Source: Dioscorea cayenensis subsp. rotundata (lineage: Eukaryota > Streptophyta > Magnoliopsida > Dioscoreales > Dioscoreaceae). Taken from it: a stretch of 64,000 nt of DNA. The stretch covers positions 31,620,625-31,684,624 of the forward strand of contig NC_052490.1 in assembly GCF_009730915.1 (NCBI RefSeq), given 5' to 3'. The position numbers were made by a program, and so were the translations under genes. The first letter of the stretch is position 1. Every line of letters starts with the position of its first letter. Under the pieces are notes generated by a model. The model was not told where the DNA came from, made no database searches, and worked only from the letters and a program-made list of their open reading frames with translations. This document shows positions 1 to 11,384 of this stretch, in pieces.

Positions 1-362
1 CAGTGGACGGTCGCTGGAGGATGGCCGGACTGCCGATCGCTGGTCGCTGGAGGAGAGCAGGACTACCAGTCGCTGGTCGCCGGAGGCAGGCCGGACCGGT
101 GGGTGATCGACGGAGGTTGGCCGGATCGTCGGTGGACCGATGGCTAGTGGCTGGATCAAAATGAAGAGAGTGACTTTTTGCAATGAGAAAATATTCCACT
201 CTTAGTGGAATACTTTTTAATGCCATAATACCTATATTATGCAATAATTTTATATTCTAAAATAAGTACCCAAACAACCAATATGGCATAATTCTCAGAA
301 AATGTTAAATTATGCCATATTGTACGGATTATGCCATAATTTCTGGCTATCCAAACAAGCCC
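1..362. mobile_element. Right end of a DNA transposon, cut by window start
   Basis: The stretch ends in CTATCCAAACAAGCCC followed by TAA (363-365). Read inward on the minus strand this is GGGCTTGTTTGGATAG, the kind of end seen on PIF/Harbinger-like elements, which duplicate TAA/TTA on insertion. Bases 1-160 are a GC-rich degenerate minisatellite of 'ggtcgctggagga'-like units. Bases 190-350 hold short inverted repeats such as TTCCACT/AGTGGAA and ATGGCATAAT/ATTATGCCAT. No coding potential. The left end lies outside the window, so family is inferred from one end only; the elements at 34554-35433 and 59626-60744 have similar ends. Confidence 0.5.
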
Positions 363-939
363 TAAGAGGAATCAGTTTTTTTTCTTGGTTAATCCCCAGA
401 GAACACCATTATTGGTGCTGGTTTCTTTTTTCTCTCTTCATCTCTTCAGCTTTTCCTTTTTCAAAGTTGTCGTTGCCTGAACATCTTCTGTAGGATATAT
501 TGGACCACTGCCTCGAAGGAGAACTCCCACTCAACTCTTTGGCATTTCATTAGTTTGCGCTCCAAGATATTAAGGCGAGGTGGATGCCGTTGAAGATGTT
601 GTGCAGTTTCTTTTTGTTTTGATATTCTGTGGGTTTCTTTTTAGTTTGATTTCTAAAGTATTCTATTAGAAAGAGAAATTTTTCGGTTTCATGGTGTGAT
701 TATTGGATGATCTTGTAGTTTGTAGGAAGATTTTTCGGCAAGAGTTTTGTTTGTTTTTCATTTTCGTTTGTGTACATAATCAAAAGCGATAATATTGTGT
801 TGAAAGAGATTTTTCGATTGTTTTGCAATTTCATTGTGATGTCCGACTCGATCCACATTTGTCTAGGACGGCCAGGTTTAATTTTGAATGTAAATATTGT
901 TATTTCTTTTTAACTATCGATTGTTCTATTTAAGTTTCA
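363..939. other. Intergenic, nothing recognised
   Basis: T-rich unique-looking sequence. I see no gene, no repeat ends and no conserved reading frame. Confidence 0.5.
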
Positions 940-2285
940 AAGTTTATGTTTAAATATCAATGTTTCTGTTTAACTACGACATTTTCTATTTAAATTTCAT
1001 CATTTCTTTTTAAATTTGCATTTATTTACGAAAACGATTTTCATAAATAAGAAGCAAATTGTATAATAATATGCGATAGTTTGTGGCAAACATATGTAAC
1101 GAATATAAGTAATTATTTATGCTTAGTTGGCGATAGTTCTTTGCAAGATCTACGATTGTGTCCGCACTCGTGGTAGTGAAGTGAGTTTTTTAAATGGTTA
1201 GCGCCTGCAAAACGTTGTCCGACATGCAATGAAAAAACTTCAAAATGATCTAACGAGTAAGGAAGGCCTATTAAATCGCCAGGGTGGCCTTAAGGTGGGA
1301 CGGATACGCTCGTAGAATCCAAATACCTACTAAAATCATTTCTGTTTAAACTGAAACTGGATATATTTAAACAGAGACATAACATTTTAAACAGAGACTT
1401 GATAAATTTAAACGGAAACATTTATGCTTAAACAAAAAACTGTATAATTTTAAACGAAAACAAGGACATGACAATAATAGTTGAGAAAAAACATAAGTTT
1501 TAAGCGGAAAATGGGATAATTAATCAATAATTAACTTGTACAACTATGTTTATGTTTAAATATCATTGTTTCATTTTAAATTTGAGTTTGTTTATGAAAA
1601 CGATTTTCATAAATAACGAGCAAAATGTACAATAATATGCGATAGTTTGTGACAAACATATGTAACGAATATGAGTTATCATTTATGCTTAGTTGGCGAT
1701 AGTTTCTTTGCAAGATCTATGATTGGGTCCGCACTCGTGGTAGTGAAGTGAGTTTTATAAATGGTTAGCGCCTACATAACGTTGTCCGACATGCAATGAC
1801 AAAACTTCAAAATGATCTAACGAGTAAGGAAGGCCTACTAAACTATCAGGGTGGCCCTGAGGATGGACGGATACGCTCGTAGAATCCGAATACCTACTAA
1901 AATCATTTCTGTTTAAACTTAAACTGGATATATTTAAACAGAAACTTGATAATTTTAAACGGAAACATTTATGTTTAAACAAAAAACTGTATAATTTTAA
2001 ACGGAAACAGGGACAGAACAAGGATAAAAGTCTTCCAAAGTTTGTTTCAGAAAATAAAAAAGAAATGTAAAAAATGTTAAACATGATGTGATTGGACGGT
2101 TTTTTTTCCCACCATTTTTAAGGGCAATAATGGAATTTCACAACATGGACCTAGTCCAAGTGACCTACAAGGGGTAAAAAGGAAGTATAATGATAAAGGA
2201 AGGGTTGTCTGCGGTATTCATAACTTGCAGGGGTTGTTTGGGAAATTTTAAACAGTGTAGGGGGTAAATAGTAATTTTCTCTTAA
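940..2285. repeat. Tandem-duplicated non-coding element with 'TTTAAACGGAAAC' motifs
   Basis: Two diverged copies of a ~0.5-kb unit lie head to tail, about 945-1490 and 1550-2010. Both contain 'gatagtttgtg.caaacatatgtaacgaat', 'gtccgcactcgtggtagtgaagtgag' and 'gttgtccgacatgcaatga', and both carry the near-palindrome ATTTAYGAAAACGATTTTCATAAAT split by its centre. Each unit ends in a run of short motifs of the form TTTAAACRGAAAC. From 2016 to 2285 follows a tail ending 'gtagggggtaaatagtaattttct', which resembles the ends of the elements at 11385-12135 and 29868-30962. It is probably a non-autonomous transposon; I could not fix its left end. Confidence 0.5.
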
Positions 2286-2290
2286 TTAAA

Positions 2291-2710
2291 TATAATTGAT
2301 AAGGGTAATTAAACCATTTGTGCAGCCCAAGTAAATACGTGTTTGATTTCGCACAAATATAAAACACATATGCCTGTCCTTTCACATCTCTTTCTGCTGG
2401 TCACCTTTGTCCTATAAAAAAAAAAAAAACATGCCAAAATGTTTAGTGTAGTTCCTTTCTTGACGCTTGAATCACTGAGTTGTGCAGCATTCTAAGGCAC
2501 CCAGCAACCAATCGTGATCACTTGCTTGTCCGTGACCCAATTGCCATCTTTCCATATGCCTCAATTATTAGCTTGACTTGCCAAACAAAAGGTTGATTGT
2601 AACATATTAGTTTAGGCTTTCAATTGTTCTTTGGATGCTGGTAAAATACGCATAAAACATATTTTTTCCATATACCTTGAGAAAATCATAACTTTAATTT
2701 TATTTTTAAG
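2291..2710. other. Intergenic, nothing recognised
   Basis: No gene or repeat end seen. It separates two transposon-like blocks. Confidence 0.4.
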
Positions 2711-4062
2711 AGTAATACTATATAGCACTACTCAATTACACGAACTCCTCACACTACCGACGTGATATTCTTGCTTCTCTCTCCTAGTAAGTATATTTTA
2801 AAAAAAAAAATTAAATCCTTGAAATCTTTGCACTCGTCGCCAGTTGCCTACCCGCCGCCCGCCGCCTTTATCTTCGCAGCCGATCATCTTGGCACCATCA
2901 TCGAACTTCGCAGCCGATCATCTTCGCACCATCATCGAACCCGTTGAACTTTGCAGCCGATCATCTTCGCACCATCATCGAACCCGTCGCTAGTCGCCAG
3001 CCTGTCACCAGTCACCCGCCACCTTCGTCTTCGCAACTGATTGTGTTGGATTTGTATTCTGTTTTTTCGAGATTTGAGATCTAATTTTGTGAATGATATT
3101 TGAAATTTGGCTTCTTGGGAGATTCTTTTGAATGAAAAATGGACAATGAGACTACTGTGTGCAAACAGCACATGTGAGGAGTTTACTTGAAAATAGAGGT
3201 GCTTGTGTTAATCTAGGTTCTTATTTCAGTTGAAAATAATATATAATAACATGAAAATGTAACTATAACTATATAATTCTGCTGCAGTCTTCTGTTGTTC
3301 AATGCCATCAGTTTCAATTTTATCTATTATTTCTTCTTTTCTTGATTTCAATGTGAGAGTACACAACTTCGGTTTGAAAGTAGAACAAATTGAAATCACT
3401 TAATCAAGGATTTTTATATAGAATTGTTCTATCGTTGCTTCTCTAAGTATATGATGAATCTTAAATCATTTCAGTAATTCAAATATTTAAAGGAATGGTG
3501 GGTTAGAATAGAGGTTGTAAATTTTCCAAGTCTTTGGAGGATATAACAACCAAAAGAATAACATGCAGCATATTTCTCACAAATAATTAACTTTCATGCA
3601 ATTTTCTAAGCAACTCCTCCCAATCAGTGATTATATCTCTGGGTTTACCTTTCAAAACACCTCTCAACTACGCAATTCAGCCGCCGGAGAAATCAACGCC
3701 GAAGCTGGGTTATGATGCCCACTCAGCACTTCTACGGCGGTGGAGCATGCGTCGGCGGCGGTGTCGGTTGATGGGCGGGTGACATCTGTTTCTAAAAACC
3801 AACTTGTCTCCTTCAGCACTTCTACGACGGTGGAGTCAGAGTCGGTATTGGCAACGGCGGCGTCGGTTGACGAACGGCTGATGATGATGCGAAGAGGGGT
3901 GGCGGTGGGTTGAAAAAAAAAACAACTTGATTAGGGCTGCTAGCTTTGATTTCAAGGATTTAATTTTTTTTTTTAAATACCCTCACTAGGAGAAAGAATA
4001 TAGAATTCCACGTCGATAATGTGAGAAATTCGTGTAATTGAGTCGTGCTATATAGCATTACT
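2711..4062. mobile_element. Non-autonomous Mutator-like element with ~115-bp TIRs
   Basis: The left end AGTAATACTATATAGCAC and the right end (read inward as AGTAATGCTATATAGCAC) are the start of terminal inverted repeats that stay alignable for about 115 bp, through 'CTCAATTACACGAA' and 'TTAAATCCTTGAAATC'. Flanks are A/T-rich (tatttttaag / ttttttaaat), compatible with a degraded target duplication of about 9 bp. The interior has two GC-rich patches (2830-3040 and 3665-3915) and no intact transposase. Long TIRs and GC-rich internal sequence fit a non-autonomous MULE; the family call is inferred from structure. Confidence 0.7.
2872..2985 (+). repeat. Minisatellite, three ~35-43-bp units
   Basis: Units beginning near 2872, 2907 and 2950 share 'gcagccgatcatctt' and 'caccatcatcgaac'. 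They lie inside the MULE-like element. Confidence 0.8.
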
Positions 4063-4151
4063 TTTTTTAAATAAATCAATAATTTATCTATTTTTAAAAA
4101 AAAAATCATAGCCATAAAATTAGACAAAATCTAAGGTATAACAGCGTTTTA

Positions 4152-4170
4152 TTGCTGAGTAAATCAGCAA
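4152..4170. promoter_or_regulatory. Palindrome TTGCTGA-N5-TCAGCAA, copy 1
   Basis: Perfect 7-bp inverted repeat with spacer GTAAA. The half-site resembles those of bZIP sites (TGCTGA...TCAGCA). Binding is inferred only. Confidence 0.5.
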
Positions 4171-4294
4171 TTTCTCATGGCACAACCATACTACTATATG
4201 ATGCAATTACTTTATTATTATCTATTAACTACCAGCTAAGTGTCAATGGTGTTGATTATAGATGAAGTAGTTGAATGGCATAACAGCAGTTTTA

Positions 4295-4313
4295 TTGCTG
4301 AGTAAATCAGCAA
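4295..4313. promoter_or_regulatory. Palindrome TTGCTGA-N5-TCAGCAA, copy 2
   Basis: Same perfect inverted repeat and spacer as the copy at 4152-4170, in the second promoter repeat. Confidence 0.5.
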
Positions 4314-4440
4314 TTACCCATGGCACAAGCATACTACTACATGATGCAATTACTTTACTATTATTATCTATCAACTACGAGCTGAGTGTCAATGGTGTTG
4401 ATTATAGATGAAGTGGTTGAATGGCATAACAGCGGTTTTA

Positions 4441-4459
4441 TTGCTGAGTAAATCAGCAA
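4441..4459. promoter_or_regulatory. Palindrome TTGCTGA-N5-TCAGCAA, copy 3
   Basis: Same perfect inverted repeat in the third promoter repeat, about 200 bp upstream of the TATA box. Confidence 0.5.
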
Positions 4460-4646
4460 TTACCCATGGCACAAGCATACTACTACATGATGCAATTACT
4501 TTACTATTATTATCTATCAACTACGAGCTGAGTGTCAATGGTGTTGATTATAGATGAAGTAGTTGAATTGAATGGCATAACATCAAATAAAAGTTATACC
4601 ATATTGAACACCCATTCACAAGCATGCCAAGTTCTTCTATCACCAC

Positions 4647-4663
4647 TATAAATATATAAATAG
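4647..4663 (+). promoter_or_regulatory. TATA box of the UGT gene
   Basis: TATAAATATATAAATAG lies 57-73 bp before the ATG at 4720, which places transcription start near 4680 and gives a short 5' leader. Confidence 0.8.
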
Positions 4664-4719
4664 AGCCTTGACCATGACCACCATACATAAGCACTAGACA
4701 CAAGAGTTCTCTAGCAAGT

Positions 4720-6144
4720 ATGGCAGGTGGAGAGCAAGAGAGAAAAGGCATGGTGGTCCTATACCCATCTCCGGGCATGGGCCATCTAGTCTCTATGGTG
4801 GAGCTCGGCAAGCTCATAGTCAGCCATGGCTTCTCGGTCACCATCCTCATCGTCAAGGCTCACTACAACACCGGCTCCACCGACCCTTTCATCGCTCACG
4901 TCTCCTCTACCAACCCTTCCATCTCCTTCCACACTCTTCAACCCCCATCCTCCCTCCCTCCCAACCCTTCACACCACCACGAAGCCCATGCCTATAACCT
5001 CCTCCGCCACACCAACCCCAGCCTCCGCGCCTTCCTCCTTTCCTCTTCTCCTTGTGCTCTAATCATCGACTTCTTTTGCATCTACTCCGTTGACATGGTC
5101 AAGGAGCTCGCCATCCCCTGCCACTGCTTCTTCACCTCCTCAGCTAGCATCCTCGCCGTCTTCCTCAACATCCCCGTCCTCCACGAGTCCATCTCAAAAA
5201 GCTTTTCAGAACTCGGCAAAACCCCAGTGCATATCCCGGGGATTCCTCCGTTCCCAGCTGACCACATGATTCTCCCCATGCTCGAACGCGAGGACGAAGC
5301 CTACCAGGGCTTTCTTGATACTGGACTTCATCTCCCTGACTGTGATGGCATCATAGTAAACACCTTTGAAGCTCTTGAACCAAGAGCTTTAGAAGCTATC
5401 ACTGCTGGACACTGCACTCTAGAAGGCCTGCCAACGCCACCGATCTATTGTATAGGGCCGCTGATCACTGAGGGGAGGGAGAACATCAGCACGGTGGACT
5501 GCATGGCGTGGCTGGACACACAACCTAAAGGTAGTGTTGTTTTCCTCTGTTTTGGTAGTCTTGGTTTGTTCACTGCAGAGCAGATTAAGGAGATAGCCAT
5601 TGGGCTGGAGAAAAGTGGGCAGAGGTTTCTATGGGTTGTGAGAAGCCCTCCGAGTGATAACCCGGCGAAGTACATGGTCTCGCCACCGGAACCGGACCTG
5701 GACGTGCTAATGCCGGAGGGGTTCTTGGAGAGGACTAGTGAGCGGGGGCTTGTAGTGAAGTCTTGGGCACCTCAAGTGGAGGTGCTAAGACATGACTCGG
5801 TCGGTGGGTTTGTGACTCACTGTGGATGGAACTCGATCTTGGAGGGTGTGCTCGCCGGAGTGCCGATGGTGGGGTGGCCGCAGTATGCGGAGCAGAAGCT
5901 GAATATAGTATTTTTGGAGAAGGAGCTGAAGCTGGTTGTCGCCATGAGAGGGTATGATGAAGGTTTTGTGCCTGCTGAGGAAGTGGAGACACGTGTCAGG
6001 TGGCTGATGGAGTCGGACGGAGGGATGGAGCTCCGGAAGAGCACGCTGGCGGCGAAGGATGCGGCCATGGCGGCGCTTCAGGAGGGTGGCTCGTCTCGCT
6101 CCGCGCTGGCTCGGTTAGTCAGCGAGTGGACTCGGCCGAGTTAA
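4720..6144 (+). CDS. UDP-glycosyltransferase, UGT88-like
   Basis: Intronless 474-aa family-1 glycosyltransferase, which moves a sugar (usually glucose from UDP-glucose) to small acceptors such as phenolics in the cytosol. The N-terminus has the PSPGMGH segment with catalytic His22, and the likely partner Asp follows in 'LIIDFF'. The 44-residue PSPG sugar-donor box runs from W349 to Q392 (WAPQ..., HCGWNS, final YAEQ) and is complete; terminal Gln fits UDP-glucose preference. The overall pattern ([15 protein letters not shown], '[14 protein letters not shown]') is that of group E/UGT88 enzymes. Length is normal. The ATG at 4720 is the first after a good TATA box. The acceptor cannot be read from sequence. 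The coding part is GC-rich compared with its flanks, and the promoter is a triplicated repeat. Confidence 0.95.
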   Translation: MAGGEQERKGMVVLYPSPGMGHLVSMVELGKLIVSHGFSVTILIVKAHYNTGSTDPFIAHVSSTNPSISFHTLQPPSSLPPNPSHHHEAHAYNLLRHTNPSLRAFLLSSSPCALIIDFFCIYSVDMVKELAIPCHCFFTSSASILAVFLNIPVLHESISKSFSELGKTPVHIPGIPPFPADHMILPMLEREDEAYQGFLDTGLHLPDCDGIIVNTFEALEPRALEAITAGHCTLEGLPTPPIYCIGPLITEGRENISTVDCMAWLDTQPKGSVVFLCFGSLGLFTAEQIKEIAIGLEKSGQRFLWVVRSPPSDNPAKYMVSPPEPDLDVLMPEGFLERTSERGLVVKSWAPQVEVLRHDSVGGFVTHCGWNSILEGVLAGVPMVGWPQYAEQKLNIVFLEKELKLVVAMRGYDEGFVPAEEVETRVRWLMESDGGMELRKSTLAAKDAAMAALQEGGSSRSALARLVSEWTRPS

Positions 6145-6315
6145 GTGTTAGGAAACGTAAGCCACATACATGCACTATGTTTATCTCATTCTATTGTATC
6201 TGGTTTGTTTTTATTCACTCGTGTCGTTTAATTTCTTTGCTGAAACTCTTTATTATTGGTTATGAATTGAATGGCCACGTCGTAGATTCGAAAAAGTTGT
6301 TCAGTGATTTCAATG

Positions 6316-6321
6316 AATAAA
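6316..6321 (+). terminator. Poly(A) signal AATAAA of the UGT gene
   Basis: Canonical AATAAA 172 bp after the stop codon. Confidence 0.55.
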
Positions 6322-6329
6322 GAAGGTTG

Positions 6330-7985
6330 AATTTTTATTTATGAAATTTCAGTGGCTTCCCACGCTTTGTCAAAGTTCTTGGTGCTTAGTACTGTTTGGT
6401 GGAATCATTGGTTCAGTAATGTTTGGCAGTTTCTTCTACGTTTAAATGAGTCATGACCTTTTGTCACCCGGCCGGCCACAACATGTTTATTAGCGACTTC
6501 TCCATCTTCTTTTTTTTATTAAAAAAAAATTATGATTCTAGTTTGCACACTATGCTTGGCCCCAGAGCCTCAGGATACCAAATGGTACGAGTTTTGGTCA
6601 GAGATATATATTTGTTTTTTTTCCAGTTAATAGAGTTGTGAAACAATTACCCAAAGAATTACAGTTCAATATGGCTTCCCTAATTAAAAAATTGAGAGAT
6701 ATAATAATTAATTTGAAACTGCGCAAAGTCCAAAACAAGCTGGTGAATAAAGCGAACCGCAGTTCTTTGTCTGCACATTTGATTTCTCGTACAAACTTTT
6801 GTAAGTTTGGACAACATTAGCACAATCAAGACTGATGCTGTGTTTGCTTTTCCCACAGCAATCCATCTCATCAAAGTGAAGCTTTTCTCTCAGTATTTAT
6901 ATATTTTTGTTGTCACTTGTGAATATTTTTTCCCCACGTGTTTCATGAAGTGATTTTTGTTTTTTATAAAATAAATAAAAAATAATTTTATTAAAAAAAT
7001 TAAAAATTATTGCGAATCAATGACTTCTTGATTAACTAGTATCATACCCCCTTACATAAACTATTTGTTACGGATAAAATATGAAATTGAACCTCAAACC
7101 TCACATAAGCACATCTATTTGTTGAGCTTATTCTATATTTATGTCATTGATTTATTTTAAACAGGGCACTTTGTCATCTATTTATAAAAAAAATATTAAA
7201 GAGAAAACAAATAGAAAACACTGATTACAAAGTTTATTAAGCATGAAAACATATTAATAAAAATAATAATGAAAGAACACAGAAAAAAAAATTTAAAACA
7301 ATATATTAGGAAATGATAACAAAAAACCACATTGCTCTTTGGGTGCGTTATAGACATGAAGAAAAATCCTTACATATAGGTGAGACATATTATATGATTT
7401 TGAGCAATTAGATCCAAATATGCAATGATTGATTGTACACATGGTAAAAATAAATCTTGAAGATGATGGCCTATGATTTATTAGATTTGTAAAATATTAA
7501 AAGAAACCCTTTCCACCAAAGCTAAATAATTTATAAAAAAAATACAACTCCTCTCTTCGGGCTAATTAATGATCTGATGACTTGGGCAGGAAAAGTATCA
7601 TGAGCTCAAGTGCTCGTAGAGAAATTTTTATTTCTACGTACATTGTTTCTTTGTTTGCCAAGGAAATCTCTCCTTTATATACGCAAATATGATATATTCA
7701 AGAAATTGTGATCTTTTCATTGTATAGAAGAGAAACCTCTATGTTAGTATGGAGTTTGATGCTAATACTTCAAAGTTTTTGATAAACGTAAATAAATCAT
7801 ATTTTATTAAAACAGAAAACTAAATAACGAAATAAACCAGCTCAGAGTTAAAAAAAATAAAAATAATAATTAAAAAAAACTAAAACAGAACAAAAAAAAA
7901 ACATAATTAATCAACAAACAAGGAACAGTGCAATCACCAGTGGTGATATGCTACAAAACCAAACCAAAACAAAACAATGTAAGCA
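6330..7985. other. Intergenic, AT-rich, possible SINE relic
   Basis: No gene seen. Around 7040-7150, read on the minus strand, 'GAGGTTTGAGGTTCAATTTC' resembles a worn Pol III box B, so a decayed tRNA-derived SINE is possible. The rest is simple A/T-rich sequence. Confidence 0.4.
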
Positions 7986-7989
7986 AAAT

Positions 7990-8240
7990 CAACGACCTGC
8001 AGGTCTATTAGTACACGGGTCACCGATAGAGTTCTCACCGAGTGGTGAGAGTTCGATTCTACGAGGCGCATTTACGGGAGTTGTGAATAATGATTGTGTA
8101 CGAATGGTTCCAGCGCCCACGTGAGCGCAGCCTCGTCCCCACTTGTTCCACCGAGACTTGTGCACGTCTTTAGGGTCTCTAATGGGTTCGTCCCGCTCCT
8201 CTCCCAAAAACAATTTTTTAACTGGTGAAGTAATTCGTGT
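7990..8240 (+). mobile_element. tRNA-derived SINE
   Basis: The plus strand has a box-A-like TAGTACACGGG and, about 40 bp on, GAGAGTTCGATTCT, matching Pol III box B (GGTTCGANTCC). The following ~150 bp are GC-richer than the surroundings ('ccagcgcccacgtgagcgcag'). No coding potential. The end and target duplication are not clear, so the right boundary is approximate. It shares no obvious body with the SINE at 9113-9310 and may be another family. Confidence 0.6.
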
Positions 8241-9099
8241 GGGAAAAAGACGCCTGCTAAACACTTTAAAGTTAGGTTACCTTTCAATATTTTCATTTTT
8301 CATGTGATTTAACATAGATACATAATCTTCATCTGAAGGTGGTACATAAGACTGATGGCCTTCTTTGGTCTTCTTCCATAGAAACTTCAGCACCTCCGAG
8401 CTGGTCGGCTCCAAATTATAACCAACACAAAAATATTTAAGTTAAAGTTTTGGTTTTTGGTTTTTGAAAAAATAGATGGTAAAACAAAAGAGTATAGGGA
8501 GGAAACACAAAGCGCGAGAAAGAACACCACTAACAATAGAACTATAAAAACAAATAATACAAGATCAAGAACTTAAGATTCCAAAAAACAAAATATTCAG
8601 ACAATGGAAAAACATTATACTTTTAAACTCAAACTTTTGTTTAATCAAACCACCTATGCTGTTAAATATGATGTTTTGCATTCATCGTATTCTTTGGAAT
8701 ACGTGGTCCCACAAACTTTGTTGGTCTCTAATTGTAAATATTTCTTTCTCTATTGATGATTGAATATAAAGCCTTAAGGCTTAAGCTCTCCCCTTATATT
8801 TTTGCTGAGTTTTATAACCAAAAGCTGAATTATTCATTAAAATTAGGCTTAAGTTTCAATAAAATCTCTTTCTTTTTAGCTTCGGCAGAAAAGAAATGGT
8901 TAAAATTTTTCTCCAAATTATGTTGTACTCTTGTTCGAGAGTACAAAATGACTCTTGGTCTCCACTTCGTTAACCGATTTATTTCACATCATTTGAAACG
9001 TTTATCTCGCACTCTAGTCAATGTGCCATAGTCATAAAACAAAAGGTAGAAGACAAACAACAAATTGGTTCAGAAAAAATTTAAAATTGTAAAATTAAT
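8241..9099. other. Intergenic, nothing recognised
   Basis: A/T-rich. A chance open frame around 8753-9031 shows no domain. Confidence 0.4.
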
Positions 9100-9323
9100 C
9101 TAATTAGTGTTATTTTTTTTATTTTTTTTTTGAGAAAGTTGACAAACGCCTGAACCCAGGGACAAATATGTGGGGGAGCCGCGCTCACCACTGAACCGTA
9201 CTCTCACCTTGCGCGAGATGGGAATCGAACTCGGAAAGTCACGCTAAACACTCGAGGCGAACACCCTACGCAAGAGACCCGATAGCAATAGACCAAATGG
9301 TCGTTAGCAACTAATTAGTGTTA
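9100..9323 (-). mobile_element. Complete SINE with 13-bp target duplication
   Basis: The element body is 9113-9310, flanked by perfect 13-bp direct repeats CTAATTAGTGTTA at 9100-9112 and 9311-9323. On the minus strand it begins at 9310, shows a box-A-like CTTGCGTAGGGTG and a clear box B GAGTTCGATTCCC about 30 bp later, and ends in a T-stretch on the plus strand, i.e. an A-rich 3' tail. This is the hallmark structure of a tRNA-derived SINE. The preserved target duplication says the insertion is fairly recent. Related worn copies appear at 32965-33140 and 54180-54380. Confidence 0.9.
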
Positions 9324-9618
9324 ATGTTGAGTGGAAGTATAATTTATAAATTTATTATTTTAATGTGATAAGCTACTAATCTCAACTATTATAAGAGAGT
9401 TGATTTTTTTTTGTTCTCCATAATTTCTCATGCCATGAGGGGGAAAATTACTATTTTTATAATGTGAATGTGGTTATAGTGTATTTGATTTTTATTTTAA
9501 CCATATCCACTATAGTCTTGTTAATAGGAGTAAAAAGTTTATCTGGCTGCATATTATTTGCGCCACATGCCAAGCCGTTAATTAATGCATATGATTTTTA
9601 CAAAATATTTAATGTTGA

Positions 9619-9981
9619 GATAGATATAGGGTAAGTATCACTGGTGGCTACAAATGTTTCGTAAGTATAACGCTATGACCACTTACGTTTTTTTGTAATG
9701 ATGTGGCCACGAAACTTGTCTCCGGTCACACTCATGGGCGCAATTTCATGTTTGGGGGCTGTTTTCGGCGAAGGTGCTGAGGTGGCGTCTGACGTGGATG
9801 GCTCTATAATTGGCCACCTCAGCACCTTCACCGAAAACAACCACCAAACATGAAATTGTGGCCATGAGTGTGACCGGAGACAAATTTCGTGGCCAAATCG
9901 TTAAAAAAAAAACGTATGTGGCCACAATGTTATACTTACGAAACATTTGTGGCCACTAGTGATACTTACCCGATAGATATA
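9619..9981. mobile_element. Fold-back MITE, Mutator type, 10-bp TSD
   Basis: Element 9629-9971 (343 bp) is flanked by perfect 10-bp direct repeats GATAGATATA (9619-9628 and 9972-9981). Nearly the whole element is two inverted arms of about 160 bp, starting GGGTAAGTATCACT and including 'GGTCACACTCATGG' and 'AAGGTGCTGAGGTGGC', around a ~25-bp loop near 9790-9815. A 9-11-bp target duplication with long TIRs is diagnostic of Mutator-like MITEs. A transcript would form a long hairpin. Confidence 0.93.
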
Positions 9982-11384
9982 TTTGGCTGATGGAGCAATC
10001 TATACATTTCAGTTGCCTCATTATGCCATATTATTCCTGGACTTTTTTTTTCATTATTTTTTCCCTATAATTTTTAAAATTTGACAATTTTAATATTTTT
10101 TTATAAATAAACGACAAATGACCACTGTTTAAAAGAAGTAAAAAAAAATATGTATATATATAAATATATATGTAAAGCAAGCTCAACAAACACATATTTC
10201 ATCACTTTATATAGATTTTAGGTTTTAATTTTAGAACCTCTCTAAAATCAACATCTTAGATAAATAATTTATTCTAATAAATCAAGAAACCATTTGCAAT
10301 TTAGATGTTATATATTTAAATATTTTATAAATTTTTATTTTTATAAAATAAAAAATATATTTTCTAAAATTATTCCCCCCACCCCACACAACACACACAA
10401 AAAAAAAAACTACGTATCAACGAATGTGGCAAATTATGTAAAAAACGAAAGGCATTTTTGAGACTGATGAGGTAGTACGATGTGCCATGTATAACAACTT
10501 ATTATGTCAATTAAATATATTCATTTCAACATTAAGTAATTTTTTTTAAATAAAACATATGGATCTATCATAATATGGGTCCTATATAATTATTACAAAT
10601 AAAAATAAACTTTGTCTGTATAAGACCAATTAAATTATTATACATATTCTTAAAATATAAATATCAACGCTAGCTGTATTACATGAACTAGTAGTTTGCT
10701 TGAACTTAGAATCTACAAACATCAATTCATTAAACAAATAATGTTTTAAAATAACTTGATATAATTGCAATTGATTTAATAGTCTCTGTAAGCGTGCAGG
10801 TGATGTCAAAATCCCTTTCTTTTAAACAGTTTAATAAAAAATAAATAGGATAATTAATGCTAAAACAAATGACCCTATTTATGTATTTTTTAAAATATAT
10901 TTAAATAAAAAAATAATAGATTGACACTAGATAAAATTTTTAATAATTTAAAAAATGTATTTATCCCTTAGCTGTTTGTATAATCTTCATTGTTAATTTT
11001 ATCAGAGCATTGTAATTTATTTTTTTAAGACCCATTAACTCATATAGAGCCATTAACATATGCTCTTTAATAGATCAGTAATCTATTAATTCATATTTAT
11101 TTTATTAAACTTGTTAGCTCATATAGAACCACTAGTTAGTCATATTGACCACAAAACTATTTTATGCGAAGTATTTTTTTTTTTCTTTTATATCCACTTA
11201 ACCATAAAATTATTTTAGACTCACTCGCATCTTTCTTTATTCTATTTTCTTTTAGCCATCTTAACTTATGTAAAGAAGAATATTTTAACCAAAAACGAAG
11301 AGAGCCAAATAAGAGTGACAAAATAAAGACAAACACATGAAATAAAATAAAAAAACTTTTGATATTACAGAAATTAAAAAAAAA
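9982..11384. other. AT-rich intergenic
   Basis: Simple A/T sequence. No gene or element ends recognised. Confidence 0.5.

Larger units (their letters stand above)
4135..4573 (+). repeat. Three ~145-bp tandem repeats upstream of the UGT gene
   Basis: Units start at 4135, 4277 and 4423, with a fourth partial start at 4574, each beginning GG(C/T)ATAACA. Unit lengths are 142, 146 and 151 bp. Units 2 and 3 are nearly identical and unit 1 is more diverged, so the last duplication is the youngest. The array ends about 75 bp before the TATA box and so makes up the proximal promoter of the glucosyltransferase gene. Confidence 0.92.

Noticed and set aside
4826-5062. Pro/Ser/Thr-rich open frame inside the UGT gene
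   Set aside because: Out-of-frame shadow of the UGT coding sequence caused by its C-rich codons.
9746-9946. Short open frame in the fold-back MITE
   Set aside because: It lies wholly in the inverted arms, has no domain and would be a hairpin RNA.
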